Below are positions 6,505 through 16,081 of a DNA stretch of 64,000 bases, piece by piece. The stretch comes from Shouchella tritolerans. Its GTDB lineage: Bacteria; Bacillota; Bacilli; Bacillales; Bacillaceae_D. The stretch is taken from NCBI RefSeq assembly GCF_025770735.1, contig NZ_JAODPB010000002.1, positions 744,001 through 808,000 of the forward strand, written 5' to 3'. Position 1 is the first letter of the stretch. The number at the start of each line of letters is the position of its first letter. The notes under the pieces were generated by a model. That model ran no database searches. It had not been told where the DNA came from and saw only the letters and a program-made list of their open reading frames with translations. Both the position numbers and the translations under genes were made by a program.

Positions 6505-9345
6505 ATGTCAGATGAGTATAAATCAAGGCAGGAGCGCAAAAAAGCGCAAAGTCGCGGCAAAAATGGCAAAACGCCAAAGAATGGTGGAAAGAAAAAACGA
6601 AGCATATGGAAAAAAATCTTTATCACTATGGCGATTTTAATCGGGTTAGCCATTATTGGCGGCGGGATTACCGTTGCATCTATTATATCTGGAGCTCCTG
6701 ATATTGACGAAGAGCGATTGACACTGCCACAATCGTTGCAGATTTTTGATATGAATGATGAGCAAGTTTATACGCTAGCCTCTGGGGAAAAGCGGATAAA
6801 TGCCAATATCGACGAAATGCCTGACCATTTGAAAAATGCCTTTATTGCTGTGGAAGACCATCGCTTCTATGACCATTTTGGAGTCGACTTGCGGCGCCTC
6901 GGCGGGGCAGTTGTGGCCAATTTCCGCGAAGGTTTTGGCGCTGAAGGAGCATCAACGATTACCCAGCAACTTGTCAAAAATTTATTTTTGTCCAATGAAA
7001 AAGCATTGACAAGGAAAATCCAAGAACAGTATTTGGCGATTCAGCTTGAGCGCCGTTATACAAAAGATGAAATCTTGGAAATGTACTTAAACCAAATCAA
7101 CCTTGGGCCTTCAGCTGGTTACGGCGTACAATTAGCAGCGGAAAAGTATTTCAACAAGGAAGACTTAAACGATTTGACCGTTGCCGATGCTGCTGTACTT
7201 GCAGCCATTCCACAGCGGCCGAGTTACTTTGATCCCCACCGAAACCCAGAAAACAATGAAAAGCGGCGTAACGTCGTCATTGACCGGATGGAACGGGAAG
7301 GGTTTATCACCGCTGAGGAAGCAGAAGAAGCACGCAATACACCGATTGAAGAGCAACTCGATTATGTTGAAGGCGAGGACACCGAGTATTTAACGTTTTA
7401 CGATGAAGTGTTAACCGAACTGGAAGAAATGAGCGACTTGTCTACAAATGACATTTACAATTCAGGCTTAAAAGTATACACCACACTTGATATGGATGCG
7501 CAAGAACATGTCGACCATGTCATGAAATCGGGAGAATATGCCGATCTCGTCTTCCCAGAAAGCGAAGATTTCCGTGCAGGTGTTACGCTGCTTGAAACGC
7601 AAACAGGCGCGATTCGCGCAATGGGAAATGGCATTGACGAAAATGACCCGCGTGTGGAAAATTATGCTACCATCCGTAGACAGCAAGGTTCAGCAATGAA
7701 ACCACTGCTCTCTTACGCTCCTGGTATTAACGATCAACAATGGTCAACGGCTAAAATTTTCGTCGATGAAGAATACCACTACCAATCTGAAGCTGAAAAA
7801 GAGGTCCGCAACTATGACCGGACGCACAAAGGGCCTATGACAATGCGGCAAGCATTAGCAGAATCACGAAATGTCCCAGCTGTAAAAGCAATCAATGAAG
7901 AAGGCGTCGACAATGCCTTTGCCTTCCTTGATAAAATGTTTGTCGTAAATGACAATGAGCGCTATGAATCAGCGGCACTCGGTGGCGCTGAAGTATCTAC
8001 GAAAGAAATGGCCGGCGCTTATGCTGCTTTTGGAAACAATGGCGAATACCATGAACCGTATACGATTCGCAAAATCGTGTTTCCAGACGGCCGGGAACTC
8101 AATACTGAGCCTGAACCAACGCAAGTGATGGAAGACTACACGGGCTACATGATTACCGATATGCTAAAAACGGTCGTCACTGCCGGAACAGGCACAGAAG
8201 CACAAATTCCTGGCGTGCCGATTGCCGGAAAAACAGGAACGACGAACTATACAGATGATACGAGGCAGAAATACAATATCCCTTCTGGGGGATTCCCAGC
8301 CTCTTCCTTTACAGGCTATAGCACCAATTATACCGCCTCTGTTTGGATCGGCTTTTCTCAAAATGGAGAAGGCAACTATTTGTCGAGCGACCATAGCAAA
8401 ACAGCGCAAAGAATGTTTAAACACATTATGACGGAAGTCCATCAAGGCTTAGATACACCTGATTTTGTGAAGCCAGACTCGGTTGTGGAGATGCGTGTCG
8501 AACGCAGCACTGGCAAGCTGCCAAGCGCAGGGACGCCAAGCAGTGAAATTGTCACAGAGCTGTTTGTCAAAGGCACTGGTCCTACACAAGTGTCCCAGGA
8601 ATTTGCTAGTATTTCTGACCCAACCAACGTCAGCTATTCGTATAACGAAGAATCAAACAGTGTGACGTTCTCTTGGTCTTACCCTGGAGATGAAGTCGAT
8701 AACGTCAAGTTCTCCACTTCTGTAAGCAGCGGCTCCCTAAATGTAGACGAAGGTAGCATGAAAGCTGTCTTAACGGGTGTCACACCAGGTGAATCTTATA
8801 CCTTTACAGTCCGAGCCCAGGCAACGGACGGAACAGGCCTACGAAGTGCGGCTGTTTCGGTAACAGCAACGATTCCAGGTGGGACCGAAGAAGAAGAAGA
8901 AGAGGAAGAAGAACCAGAAGAAGAAGAGGAAGAGCCAGTAGAAGAGGAAGAAGAGCCAAACGATGGCGAGGAAACACCGCCTGATGAAGATGAAGGCAAC
9001 GATGATGAAAACAACAATGATGAGAACGATGGTTCAGACTCAGATTCAGACTCAGATTCAGATTCAGATTCAGATGCAGATTCAGATACGGACCCAGCAG
9101 ATGGTGGCAATGACAATGATGCTGGCAACGGAGACGGAACGGACAACGGCGGTGATGGCGATTCTAGCCCTGGTTCCGATAATGGAAATAATGATAATGG
9201 AAACAGCGGCGGGAACGGCAATGACAACACGAATGGCGGCGAAAACACCAACAATAATAGTGGAAACGAAACGCCGCCTAGTGAGCCAGACAATTCATCC
9301 GATGGAAGTTCGTCGACTCAAAGCGACAGCAGTTCTGAGGAATAA
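6505..9345 (+). CDS. ponA: Class A penicillin-binding protein 1A/1B with acidic tail
   Basis: Bifunctional peptidoglycan synthase. Order: basic cytoplasmic tail, one membrane helix (about 35-60), GT51 glycosyltransferase (EDHRFYDHFGVD, STITQQLVKN), transpeptidase with the SAMK active-site serine in QQGSAMKP, SRN and KTGTTN. A fibronectin-III-like domain follows (about 700-790). The last 150 residues are low-complexity: poly-Glu, then runs of Ser-Asp, then Gly/Asn/Asp. 946 aa is longer than usual because of this tail, which would lie outside the membrane. GGAGAGG precedes the ATG, and the gene is coupled to recU. Acidic surface proteins are typical of alkaliphiles, so the tail may be an adaptation (inference). 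Confidence 0.95.
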   Translation: MSDEYKSRQERKKAQSRGKNGKTPKNGGKKKRSIWKKIFITMAILIGLAIIGGGITVASIISGAPDIDEERLTLPQSLQIFDMNDEQVYTLASGEKRINANIDEMPDHLKNAFIAVEDHRFYDHFGVDLRRLGGAVVANFREGFGAEGASTITQQLVKNLFLSNEKALTRKIQEQYLAIQLERRYTKDEILEMYLNQINLGPSAGYGVQLAAEKYFNKEDLNDLTVADAAVLAAIPQRPSYFDPHRNPENNEKRRNVVIDRMEREGFITAEEAEEARNTPIEEQLDYVEGEDTEYLTFYDEVLTELEEMSDLSTNDIYNSGLKVYTTLDMDAQEHVDHVMKSGEYADLVFPESEDFRAGVTLLETQTGAIRAMGNGIDENDPRVENYATIRRQQGSAMKPLLSYAPGINDQQWSTAKIFVDEEYHYQSEAEKEVRNYDRTHKGPMTMRQALAESRNVPAVKAINEEGVDNAFAFLDKMFVVNDNERYESAALGGAEVSTKEMAGAYAAFGNNGEYHEPYTIRKIVFPDGRELNTEPEPTQVMEDYTGYMITDMLKTVVTAGTGTEAQIPGVPIAGKTGTTNYTDDTRQKYNIPSGGFPASSFTGYSTNYTASVWIGFSQNGEGNYLSSDHSKTAQRMFKHIMTEVHQGLDTPDFVKPDSVVEMRVERSTGKLPSAGTPSSEIVTELFVKGTGPTQVSQEFASISDPTNVSYSYNEESNSVTFSWSYPGDEVDNVKFSTSVSSGSLNVDEGSMKAVLTGVTPGESYTFTVRAQATDGTGLRSAAVSVTATIPGGTEEEEEEEEEPEEEEEEPVEEEEEPNDGEETPPDEDEGNDDENNNDENDGSDSDSDSDSDSDSDADSDTDPADGGNDNDAGNGDGTDNGGDGDSSPGSDNGNNDNGNSGGNGNDNTNGGENTNNNSGNETPPSEPDNSSDGSSSTQSDSSSEE

Positions 9346-9346
9346 C

Positions 9347-9373
9347 AAAAGGCGCAGCTTATGGCTGCGCCTT
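9347..9373 (+). terminator. Intrinsic terminator after ponA, first of two identical hairpins
   Basis: Stem AAGGCGCAGC / GCTGCGCCTT around TTATG, directly after the ponA stop. The T run is short (CTTCAG). The same 27-28 nt recur at 9525-9553. Confidence 0.65.
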
Positions 9374-9380
9374 CAGACTG

Positions 9381-9443
9381 TAGCCAAACGCTCGCATACG
9401 TCGTCGTTTGTCTCGGTCATATACTCATGAACCCACGTTCTAT
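9381..9443. repeat. Dispersed intergenic repeat, copy B
   Basis: Contains the same ordered blocks as 3462-3516 (TGTAG, CAAACGCTCGCATACGTCGTCG, CACGTTCTATT) and CAAACG pairs with CGTTTG. A larger fold-back frames it: TCAGACTG near 9374-9381 pairs with CAGTCTGA near 9491-9498. The whole 9374-9524 spacer lies between two identical terminator hairpins. Confidence 0.5.
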
Positions 9444-9524
9444 TCGCATCTTCCCTCGCCTGCACTCCTCGTCTGACAAGCGTTTTCTATCAGTCTGAGG
9501 GCAGGTATCGACTTTGTCGACAAC

Positions 9525-9557
9525 CAAAAGGCGCAGCTTATGGCTGCGCCTTTTGGT
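9525..9557. terminator. Terminator of dynA, second copy of the ponA hairpin
   Basis: Palindrome ACCAAAAGGCGCAGC / GCTGCGCCTTTTGGT with a TTATG loop. The end of the dynA coding region, including its stop, forms one arm. On the minus strand it is followed by TTTTGGTTG. Confidence 0.7.
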
Positions 9558-12500
9558 TTGCTGTCTCTTGTTCGAGCCAGTTTTGTAATGCGGTGTTTTC
9601 TTGCTCCATTTGTTGTGCAAACTCCCGGCTACTAATGGTTTCAAGTCGTTGCAATTGTAATGCAATCGCGCTTTCCATCCGAGCTTTCTCTGTCATAAAG
9701 GCCGTCTGTACCGCTTGGGTGATCGCCTCCTTGCAACGCACTTCCTCATCGCGTACATAGGCAACAGCCGAAGCAGCTAGTTCTGCTGCCGCTTGTTCTT
9801 TTACATTGTCCAGCTCTCCGCCTTCAAACAGCGATTTAAGCGATTGGAAGTTCTTTGCATATCGCTCAGAATCAAATCGAATATCAGCCGGTTCCACTTG
9901 GAGAGCAAACGTAATTGTTTCTTGCTCTTCCAAATAAAATGCTTCATAAGATTGCTGAATCGCCTGCTCCCACTCTTTCAGCCAGCGCCTATAGTGGCGT
10001 TTAAACGATAACGTCAAACGAACGGCAGTGGCCCTCGCTTCTTGGGCAAGAAACGAACTGCTATCTTCTCCCCACTCGCGCAACGCTTTTGCTAATGATT
10101 CACGCTGTGCTTTTTTGGTCGTTCCCTGTACAGTCGCTACATTTACATGTTCGCCAAACCCATCACGTAACATGTATTGCATCCGTTCGCGCAAATAAAG
10201 AAACAATTCGCTAGCTTCTTGCTGGAGCCGCTGTTTAAGTGGTTCCCCTGCTTCCCGACAAAACGCATCATACATTTGCGCAAGCGATTCGCTCATTTCG
10301 TCTTTATGTTGTTTTTGGCTCCCTGCTCCTGCTTTTGCATAAGTAGCCATTTGTTGTAAATAGCGGCTATACGCTTCGACTTCTTCATAAAGAATGTCAA
10401 CATTCAGCTGCTTAAACGTTTGGAGCATTCCTTCGTACAATTCCTTTTCAAATGCAGCAAACAATCCAGTTACAGGCTTGCCTGCTTGCTTTTCGGCCAA
10501 GGCGATTTTGCTCGATAGTGGGTACAAAGCAGCATCTTCTACCCCTGCGCTTTGCAACGAACGTAACACATACGCCTCCACCCCTTTTCGCTCGCTTTGA
10601 TTAGCGGCTAAATCAACCGCATTTAAAACGAAGTAAAGCTTGTTGCTTGTGAATTGTTTATTAATTTTGCCAAGTTGTTCAATAAAGCGGGCATCGGTTT
10701 TAGAAAACGAATGGTTGTAATATGTTACATAAAAAATTGCATCAGAACGCCTTACTTGTTCGTAAGCAACATTTGTATGACGACCATGAATGGAATTGAC
10801 GCCAGGTGTATCGACAAGCGTCAGCCCTTGCGTTGTCAGAAGACAATCGTAGTAAATGCAGACATCGGCAATTAAACAAGCATGGGCTTCATTGGCAACA
10901 AGTTCACTAAGTTCTGTTAATGGAACAGTGGCCGTTGTCGATAACAACATTTCTCTTTGCTTCAAGCTAACGGCAAGCGTCTGTAAATAGGCAAGCGCTT
11001 GCTTCTTAGCAGCTGTTTCAGTTTTGACACCTGCCAGCTTAAAGGATGTTAGTGTTTCTGGTGTAAGAGTGAGCGACAACAGTTTGCCGATCGAGGCAAT
11101 CTCTTGTTCGAGCTCTTGATAGCCTTTATACCGAATTTGGACAGTGCCATGGCTAAATGAATCGGTTGCTTGCTGCACATGGGTGATCGTCGCCGTCGTT
11201 GGATGTGGGGATGTTGGCAAGACATCCGCGCCAAGCAGGGCGTTGGCAAAGCTCGATTTGCCTGCGCTAAAAGCACCAAACAAAGAAATGGTGAACTGCT
11301 GTTTCTCCATTTGCTTAAGGCGGCGTTCAAGGCGCTCTCGCCACTCGCTGCCCCATATGTTCGCTTGATATTGGCGGAGCAGTGTACGCAAAGCGTTTTT
11401 GTTTGGTTCATGGCTAAAACGCGGCTGCTCTGTTGGCTTTGCTTGCTCCTCTGCAGCTAAAAGCGTCTCGTCTGAAAAGACGATGTCTTTTACCCAATTT
11501 GTCTGTTGTTGCTCGTCTTCTGGCAGCCGCTGCTTTCGTGCTTCCTGCAACGCCTGTTCAAATGCACCGTTGTCGCTCACTCTTTTCGCAGCACTTTCAA
11601 GGCTTTCCGCTTGATACGCATATGCTTGGTTGAGTTGTACCCATTTTTCGACAAGTGGTTTCAGGCGTTTATGCTGTTCAAGTTCAGCCTTGCCTTTTTC
11701 CAACGCCACCTCATCCGCTGTTCGCAAGCCAGCTTGTGCTTTTTCCAAAGCAGCATTAGCCCGTTTTTTTACTTCACGGATAATCTCGTCTGTGCGTTCT
11801 TTCGCAAATTGGTAGGCGTACTCCCGCCCGACTGTTTCCGTCGGTGCGTGCCTGCTTAAAAATGACTCATCAATGTGGAAAGCGGTGTGCTCAACCGCTT
11901 CAAGAAATGCTTCTTTATTCGCTAAACGGTCTACTGGAATCGTTTGCAAAGAACGTTTGACATGAAAAACAAGCTGAGACTGGATTTGATCGTCTAACGC
12001 TCGTGTTAGCTGTTTCAGGAGCCGCATCCGCTCTTCTTTGGTTTTCTTTTTAGAAAAAAACCAACCGACACGGAAGTTTGGCTGAAGGGTTTCCAGCCAT
12101 TGTTGCGTTTGTTCCATAAGCGCAGCATTAAACAATGTCGCTTGTCGGAAAAGCGATTGCCACTCCCCCTGGAATTGCCTCTGCCTGTTTTGATGAGCAT
12201 CCTTTAAGCGCTCAAGGCGCTCGTATTCTTCTTGGTAAGAAAGGAGCGTATCGAAAGAGGCACCCTGTACAGCGGCCTGTTCATCAAGGAGATGCACCGC
12301 TTCGTCTTTTTCTTCCTGAAGACGCCGCTGTACAGATTTATAAAAGCTGTGTTTTAACCGGTTTTTGCTTGCTTCCGCTAAGCGGTTGCCAGCTAAAAGC
12401 AATGCTTTCATTTCCTGTTTAAACCGGACTAGTTCGTTTTCATGCATATCTGTGTTTTTCATGCTTGTATAATAAATCGATCCATAATGGATGCCCCATT

Positions 12501-13209
12501 CTTTAAGCGTGTTTTCAATACTTTCCCTGTACGCAGCAAACGAAAGTTCTCCTTCTTCATGTTTATCAATTTGGTTAATCACTAAAAACAGAGGCTTTCC
12601 TTCTGTGCTAAGTTGTTTTAAAAAATAGAGGTTCGTTTCCGCTTTTACATGGTTATAATCCATGACAAATACAATCGCATCGGTTGTATAAAGGGCATCG
12701 AATGTCACACGTTGATGCGTAGGGTCAGTCGAGTCGACGCCAGGTGTATCCATAAGTTCGCTGCCATGTTTTAAAAAAGGAACAGGGGCATAAATGCGCA
12801 GCCGTTTGATTTGGGTGCCGTCCATGCCTGAACGTTTGACAGCATCCCAATCAATTGCCCCTTGCCAGTTTTCCTCTTCGCCATTTGCTTTCTCTAATAC
12901 AACACGAATGTCACCTTGGCCAATGATCACTTGGTTTGCGCTTGTCGGAATAGGGCTTGTTGGCAGCAGAGGCGCACCGAGAAGCTCATTCAGAAGCGTC
13001 GATTTCCCGGCGGAAAAATGGCCGCTAAAAGCAAGGCGAAACGATTGCTTTGTCTCAATCGCCTGCCAATTTTGCTTTTCTTTTTCTGTCCACTCTACAG
13101 TCGTCGTTCCAGTCATTCCGCTCACTTCTGTCTTCCTTTCTATTTTCTCTATCGTACTTCCAAAATTTAGTGCGCCAGCTCTTGCTTTTTTGCGCGTGCT
13201 TTTGTTCAT
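9538..13209 (-). CDS. dynA: Dynamin-like GTPase DynA (two dynamin units in one chain)
   Basis: Membrane-tethering and fusion GTPase that helps bacilli survive membrane damage and phage attack. The 1,223-aa chain holds two tandem dynamin modules. Module one has P-loop GHFSAGKST, switch threonine SPIPTSAN, DTPGVDST and NQID. Module two has GAFSAGKSS, SPHPTTAT, DTPGVNS and NAVD. Helical stalk regions follow each. This double layout is that of B. subtilis DynA (YpbR, about 1,190 aa). ATG at 13209 overlaps the nth stop as ATGA; an alternative ATG at 13116 (MTGTTT) removes a poorly conserved basic leader and has GTGAG close upstream. Confidence 0.93.
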   Translation of the reverse strand: MNKSTRKKARAGALNFGSTIEKIERKTEVSGMTGTTTVEWTEKEKQNWQAIETKQSFRLAFSGHFSAGKSTLLNELLGAPLLPTSPIPTSANQVIIGQGDIRVVLEKANGEEENWQGAIDWDAVKRSGMDGTQIKRLRIYAPVPFLKHGSELMDTPGVDSTDPTHQRVTFDALYTTDAIVFVMDYNHVKAETNLYFLKQLSTEGKPLFLVINQIDKHEEGELSFAAYRESIENTLKEWGIHYGSIYYTSMKNTDMHENELVRFKQEMKALLLAGNRLAEASKNRLKHSFYKSVQRRLQEEKDEAVHLLDEQAAVQGASFDTLLSYQEEYERLERLKDAHQNRQRQFQGEWQSLFRQATLFNAALMEQTQQWLETLQPNFRVGWFFSKKKTKEERMRLLKQLTRALDDQIQSQLVFHVKRSLQTIPVDRLANKEAFLEAVEHTAFHIDESFLSRHAPTETVGREYAYQFAKERTDEIIREVKKRANAALEKAQAGLRTADEVALEKGKAELEQHKRLKPLVEKWVQLNQAYAYQAESLESAAKRVSDNGAFEQALQEARKQRLPEDEQQQTNWVKDIVFSDETLLAAEEQAKPTEQPRFSHEPNKNALRTLLRQYQANIWGSEWRERLERRLKQMEKQQFTISLFGAFSAGKSSFANALLGADVLPTSPHPTTATITHVQQATDSFSHGTVQIRYKGYQELEQEIASIGKLLSLTLTPETLTSFKLAGVKTETAAKKQALAYLQTLAVSLKQREMLLSTTATVPLTELSELVANEAHACLIADVCIYYDCLLTTQGLTLVDTPGVNSIHGRHTNVAYEQVRRSDAIFYVTYYNHSFSKTDARFIEQLGKINKQFTSNKLYFVLNAVDLAANQSERKGVEAYVLRSLQSAGVEDAALYPLSSKIALAEKQAGKPVTGLFAAFEKELYEGMLQTFKQLNVDILYEEVEAYSRYLQQMATYAKAGAGSQKQHKDEMSESLAQMYDAFCREAGEPLKQRLQQEASELFLYLRERMQYMLRDGFGEHVNVATVQGTTKKAQRESLAKALREWGEDSSSFLAQEARATAVRLTLSFKRHYRRWLKEWEQAIQQSYEAFYLEEQETITFALQVEPADIRFDSERYAKNFQSLKSLFEGGELDNVKEQAAAELAASAVAYVRDEEVRCKEAITQAVQTAFMTEKARMESAIALQLQRLETISSREFAQQMEQENTALQNWLEQETANQKAQP

Positions 13210-13865
13210 GCTTCAACCATGGTTTTTTTCATGCGCTTTTTCCCTTCCCTACACATATCTAAAAGAGGACATGTCGGGCATTTCGGTGCTTGCGCTTTAC
13301 AATGGTAGCGGCCAAAAAAAATCAGTCGATGGTGGGCATCGGACCAATCTTCTTTTTTGATTTTTTTCATTAGCGTCTCTTCAACTTGGCGGACATTGTC
13401 TTTCCAACGACAAATGCCAAGGCGTTTTGAGACTCGCTCTACATGGGTGTCAACGGCAATGGCCGGCTCGCCAAAAGCGACACTTGTCACGACATTCGCT
13501 GTTTTTCTACCGACACCAGCAAGGGACTCAAGCTGTTCCCTCTCTCTTGGCACTTGTCCATCAAAATGATCAAGCAGAGACTGAGACAACTTTTTAATGT
13601 TTTTTGCCTTATTTCGGTAGAGGCCAATGGAACGGATATCTTCTTGCAATTCTTCTAAAGGGACTTGCACGTAGTCCTCTGGCTTTTTATATTTGGCAAA
13701 CAACTTCGGCGTTACTTTGTTGACGAGTGCATCGGTACACTGGGCAGAAAGGACAACTGCAATTAACAACTCAAACGGATTGGAATGGGTTAGCTCGCAT
13801 TCAGCATTTGGAAATAGCTCTCCCATTTGATCAATTGCATATTGTGTATCTTTTTTTGACAACAT
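13206..13865 (-). CDS. nth: Endonuclease III (DNA glycosylase/AP lyase)
   Basis: Removes oxidised pyrimidines and nicks at abasic sites in base-excision repair. The 219-aa protein has the helix-hairpin-helix LESLAGVGRKTANVV with the catalytic lysine, the aspartate in VDTHVERVSKRLG, and a [4Fe-4S] cluster motif with C-x6-C-x2-C-x5-C spacing starting in YHCKAQ. ATG at 13865 is chosen for its AAGGAG site; the frame extends 10 codons further without support. It follows dnaD closely, as in B. subtilis, and is coupled to dynA. Confidence 0.95.
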   Translation of the reverse strand: MLSKKDTQYAIDQMGELFPNAECELTHSNPFELLIAVVLSAQCTDALVNKVTPKLFAKYKKPEDYVQVPLEELQEDIRSIGLYRNKAKNIKKLSQSLLDHFDGQVPREREQLESLAGVGRKTANVVTSVAFGEPAIAVDTHVERVSKRLGICRWKDNVRQVEETLMKKIKKEDWSDAHHRLIFFGRYHCKAQAPKCPTCPLLDMCREGKKRMKKTMVEA

Positions 13866-13876
13866 CGCGAAACTCC

Positions 13877-14578
13877 TTATAAATTTTCGAGCCAATGGAA
13901 ACCAGGAATGTCTTGCGTATTGGCCGTTTCTTTTCGTTGTTTAGGGGCACTTTTTTTGCGAAAGCGCTCGCTATGGGCTTTGGCGTCTTCGACCGTTTTA
14001 ATGCTATTGCGTTTCCATTCAAACAGGATTCGGTCAATATAACGGAAATTGAGCTTTCCAGAAACGACGGCTTCTCGCAAAGCGGCGCTAATTAATTCAG
14101 CCGAGTGCTTGTCTTCGTCAAGCCACATGGACAATGTTTCAGCCTCGATTGGTGAAAGCGGTCGGGCAAATTCTTGTTCAAACTGTTGATATAGCTCCCC
14201 TTCTTGCTTTTCTTGCGTGTTTGTCTGCACGTCTCTACCTTTTTGTTCGAGCAAGCGGATCAACGCTGCCCACAACGGTTCAAGCGTGTAGTTTTCATAA
14301 AAAACCCCTGTATCATCAAGGCGATTCTCAATGGCAAGCAGCTTTTTTTTCACGAGTGCACCAATTAATTTGGCGCATTCATCGAGATTGATCGACATGC
14401 GTTCGCTTAATAGCTGTGGAGTTGGAAACGCATCGCCTCCATCTAAAAACGACTGAATGTGCAAAATTGCAACGAATTCACACTCGTCTAGTTGTAGATC
14501 TGTATAATGTTCTAGTAGCAGCGAAGGGATCGATAAATGCTTTTGCTGCGCCCATTTTAAAAATACATGCTGATTCAT
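13877..14578 (-). CDS. dnaD: DNA replication initiation and restart protein DnaD
   Basis: DnaD works with DnaB and DnaI to load the replicative helicase at oriC and at stalled forks in Firmicutes. The 233-aa protein has the N-terminal winged-helix oligomerisation domain (about 1-110; LDECEFVAILHIQSF, SERMSINLDECAKLIGALVKKKLL) and the C-terminal DnaD/DnaB2 domain (about 130-200; EQEFARPLSPIEAETLSMWLDED) ending with the conserved RYIDRILFEWKRNSIKT. An AGAGGTGG site precedes the ATG. The nth start lies 11 nt past its stop. Confidence 0.93.
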   Translation of the reverse strand: MNQHVFLKWAQQKHLSIPSLLLEHYTDLQLDECEFVAILHIQSFLDGGDAFPTPQLLSERMSINLDECAKLIGALVKKKLLAIENRLDDTGVFYENYTLEPLWAALIRLLEQKGRDVQTNTQEKQEGELYQQFEQEFARPLSPIEAETLSMWLDEDKHSAELISAALREAVVSGKLNFRYIDRILFEWKRNSIKTVEDAKAHSERFRKKSAPKQRKETANTQDIPGFHWLENL

Positions 14579-14600
14579 TCAAACCACCTCTTGAAGCTTT

Positions 14601-14629
14601 AGTATACCATGGGCTGGGGGACGGTTGGG
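14601..14629 (-). promoter_or_regulatory. Probable dnaD promoter
   Basis: Minus-strand TATACT (14606-14601) lies 23 nt before the dnaD ATG and just downstream of the asnS terminator. The -35 is weak, so this rests mainly on the -10 and its position. Confidence 0.4.
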
Positions 14630-14630
14630 C

Positions 14631-14670
14631 AAAAACAAAAGGGCTGGCTTGAAAAAATCCAAGGCCAGCC
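14631..14670 (-). terminator. Intrinsic terminator after asnS
   Basis: Minus-strand stem GGCTGG-C-CTTG / CAAG-CCAGCC with a T-rich loop, followed by CTTTTGTTTTTG. It separates asnS from dnaD. Confidence 0.8.
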
Positions 14671-14679
14671 TCGTTCTGT

Positions 14680-15972
14680 TTATGGGTAAAGGCGGTTCAA
14701 TAACCGCGGAAACGGAATCGTCTCCCTGACATGTTCCGTACCGGACAGCCACGCTACCGTACGTTCGAGCCCTAAGCCAAAGCCTGAATGAGGAACAGAG
14801 CCGTATTTGCGCAAATCCAAATACCATCCATAGGCATCTAGCGGCAAATTGTGCTTTTCCAGTTCTTGCTTAAGCAAATCATACTCATGAATCCGTTCAG
14901 ACCCGCCAATAATCTCTCCATATCCTTCTGGAGCAATTAAGTCTGCGCAAAGGACGACATCGTCACGGTCAGGGGCAGGCTGCATGTAAAACGGCTTTAA
15001 TGACCTTGGGTAACGGGTAATAAATACCGGTTTGTCGAAATGCTCTGCAATCGCTGTCTCATGTGGGGAGCCAAAATCATCGCCCCATGAAATGTCATCA
15101 AACCCTTTTTCTTTGAGCAAATCTAGGGCTTCATCATACGTGATCCGTGGAAACGGCGCTTTGATTGCTTCAAGTTTCGTTACATCCCGGCCAAGTTGCT
15201 TCAATTCCAGTTGACAATGATCAAGGACAGCTTTGGCCAGGTGGGCTACATACTGCTCTTGAATTTCTAAGCTTTCATCATGTTCCACAAACGCCATTTC
15301 CGGCTCAATCATCCAAAACTCAATTAAATGGCGTCGTGTTTTTGACTTTTCGGCACGGAACGTCGGGCCAAATGTAAAAACGCGCCCTAAAGCCATCGCT
15401 CCTGCTTCAGCATATAGCTGGCCGCTTTGGGACAAGTACGCATCTTCATCAAAGTATTTCGTATGGAAAAGCTCTGACGTCCCTTCAGGCGAGCTGCCTG
15501 TTAAAATCGGCGAATCCAGCTTAGTAAAGCCACGCTCAGTGAAAAAGTCATACGTCGAACGAATGATTTGACTGCGGATTTTCATAATCGCATGTTGGCG
15601 TTTTGAACGTAGCCATAAATGGCGGTGATCCATTAAGAACTCGGTCCCATGTTGTTTTGGGGTGATCGGGTAGTCAGTCGCTTGGTGAATGAGTTCGATC
15701 TGTTCTACCGAAAGCTCATAGCCTGACGGCGAGCGTTCATCTTCACGAACGGTGCCTGTAACATAAAGAGAGCTTTCTTGCGTGATCGATTTCGCTAACG
15801 CAAATACGTCCTCAGGCACTTCCGCTTTGACGACGACTCCTTGAATGAAGCCTGTCCCATCTCGCAGCTGCAAAAATGCGATTTTTCCACTTGACCGTTT
15901 GTTGGCAATCCATGCGCCGATCGTTACTTGTTCATTGACATAACGTCCCACTTGGGCGATTGTTGTTTTCAC
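14680..15972 (-). CDS. asnS: Asparaginyl-tRNA synthetase
   Basis: Class II synthetase that charges tRNA-Asn. The 430-aa protein has the OB-fold anticodon-binding domain (about 1-105, [23 protein letters not shown]). Next comes the catalytic core with motif 1 ([21 protein letters not shown]), motif 2 ([21 protein letters not shown]) and motif 3 ([13 protein letters not shown]). GTG at 15972 is the start, with GGAGGAG six nt upstream. It has its own strong promoter and a terminator, so it is monocistronic. In B. subtilis aspB lies just upstream; here it is absent. Confidence 0.97.
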   Translation of the reverse strand: MKTTIAQVGRYVNEQVTIGAWIANKRSSGKIAFLQLRDGTGFIQGVVVKAEVPEDVFALAKSITQESSLYVTGTVREDERSPSGYELSVEQIELIHQATDYPITPKQHGTEFLMDHRHLWLRSKRQHAIMKIRSQIIRSTYDFFTERGFTKLDSPILTGSSPEGTSELFHTKYFDEDAYLSQSGQLYAEAGAMALGRVFTFGPTFRAEKSKTRRHLIEFWMIEPEMAFVEHDESLEIQEQYVAHLAKAVLDHCQLELKQLGRDVTKLEAIKAPFPRITYDEALDLLKEKGFDDISWGDDFGSPHETAIAEHFDKPVFITRYPRSLKPFYMQPAPDRDDVVLCADLIAPEGYGEIIGGSERIHEYDLLKQELEKHNLPLDAYGWYLDLRKYGSVPHSGFGLGLERTVAWLSGTEHVRETIPFPRLLNRLYP

Positions 15973-16025
15973 TCGTGACTCCTCCTGCCAAACGACATTT
16001 TCCGTTATCTAAAAAAGACTTCATT

Positions 16026-16055
16026 ATTATACCTTTATCCGTTTTTCGCCGTCAA
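16026..16055 (-). promoter_or_regulatory. SigmaA promoter of asnS
   Basis: Minus-strand TTGACG (16055-16050), 18-nt spacer, TATAAT (16031-16026), between the ypmB stop and the asnS start. No T-box specifier or AGGGTGG element was seen. Confidence 0.75.
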
Positions 16056-16081
16056 TTGGCTTTGGCGAATGAGTTAGCCGT

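Noticed and set aside
8796-9293. Ser/Pro-rich frame antisense to the ponA tail, and Met/Thr-rich frame 8963-9430
   Set aside because: Shadows of low-complexity GAA/GAT/TCA codons in the ponA end.
15973-16081. Possible T-box leader before asnS
   Set aside because: The space between promoter and start is too short and no AGGGTGG antiterminator sequence is present.
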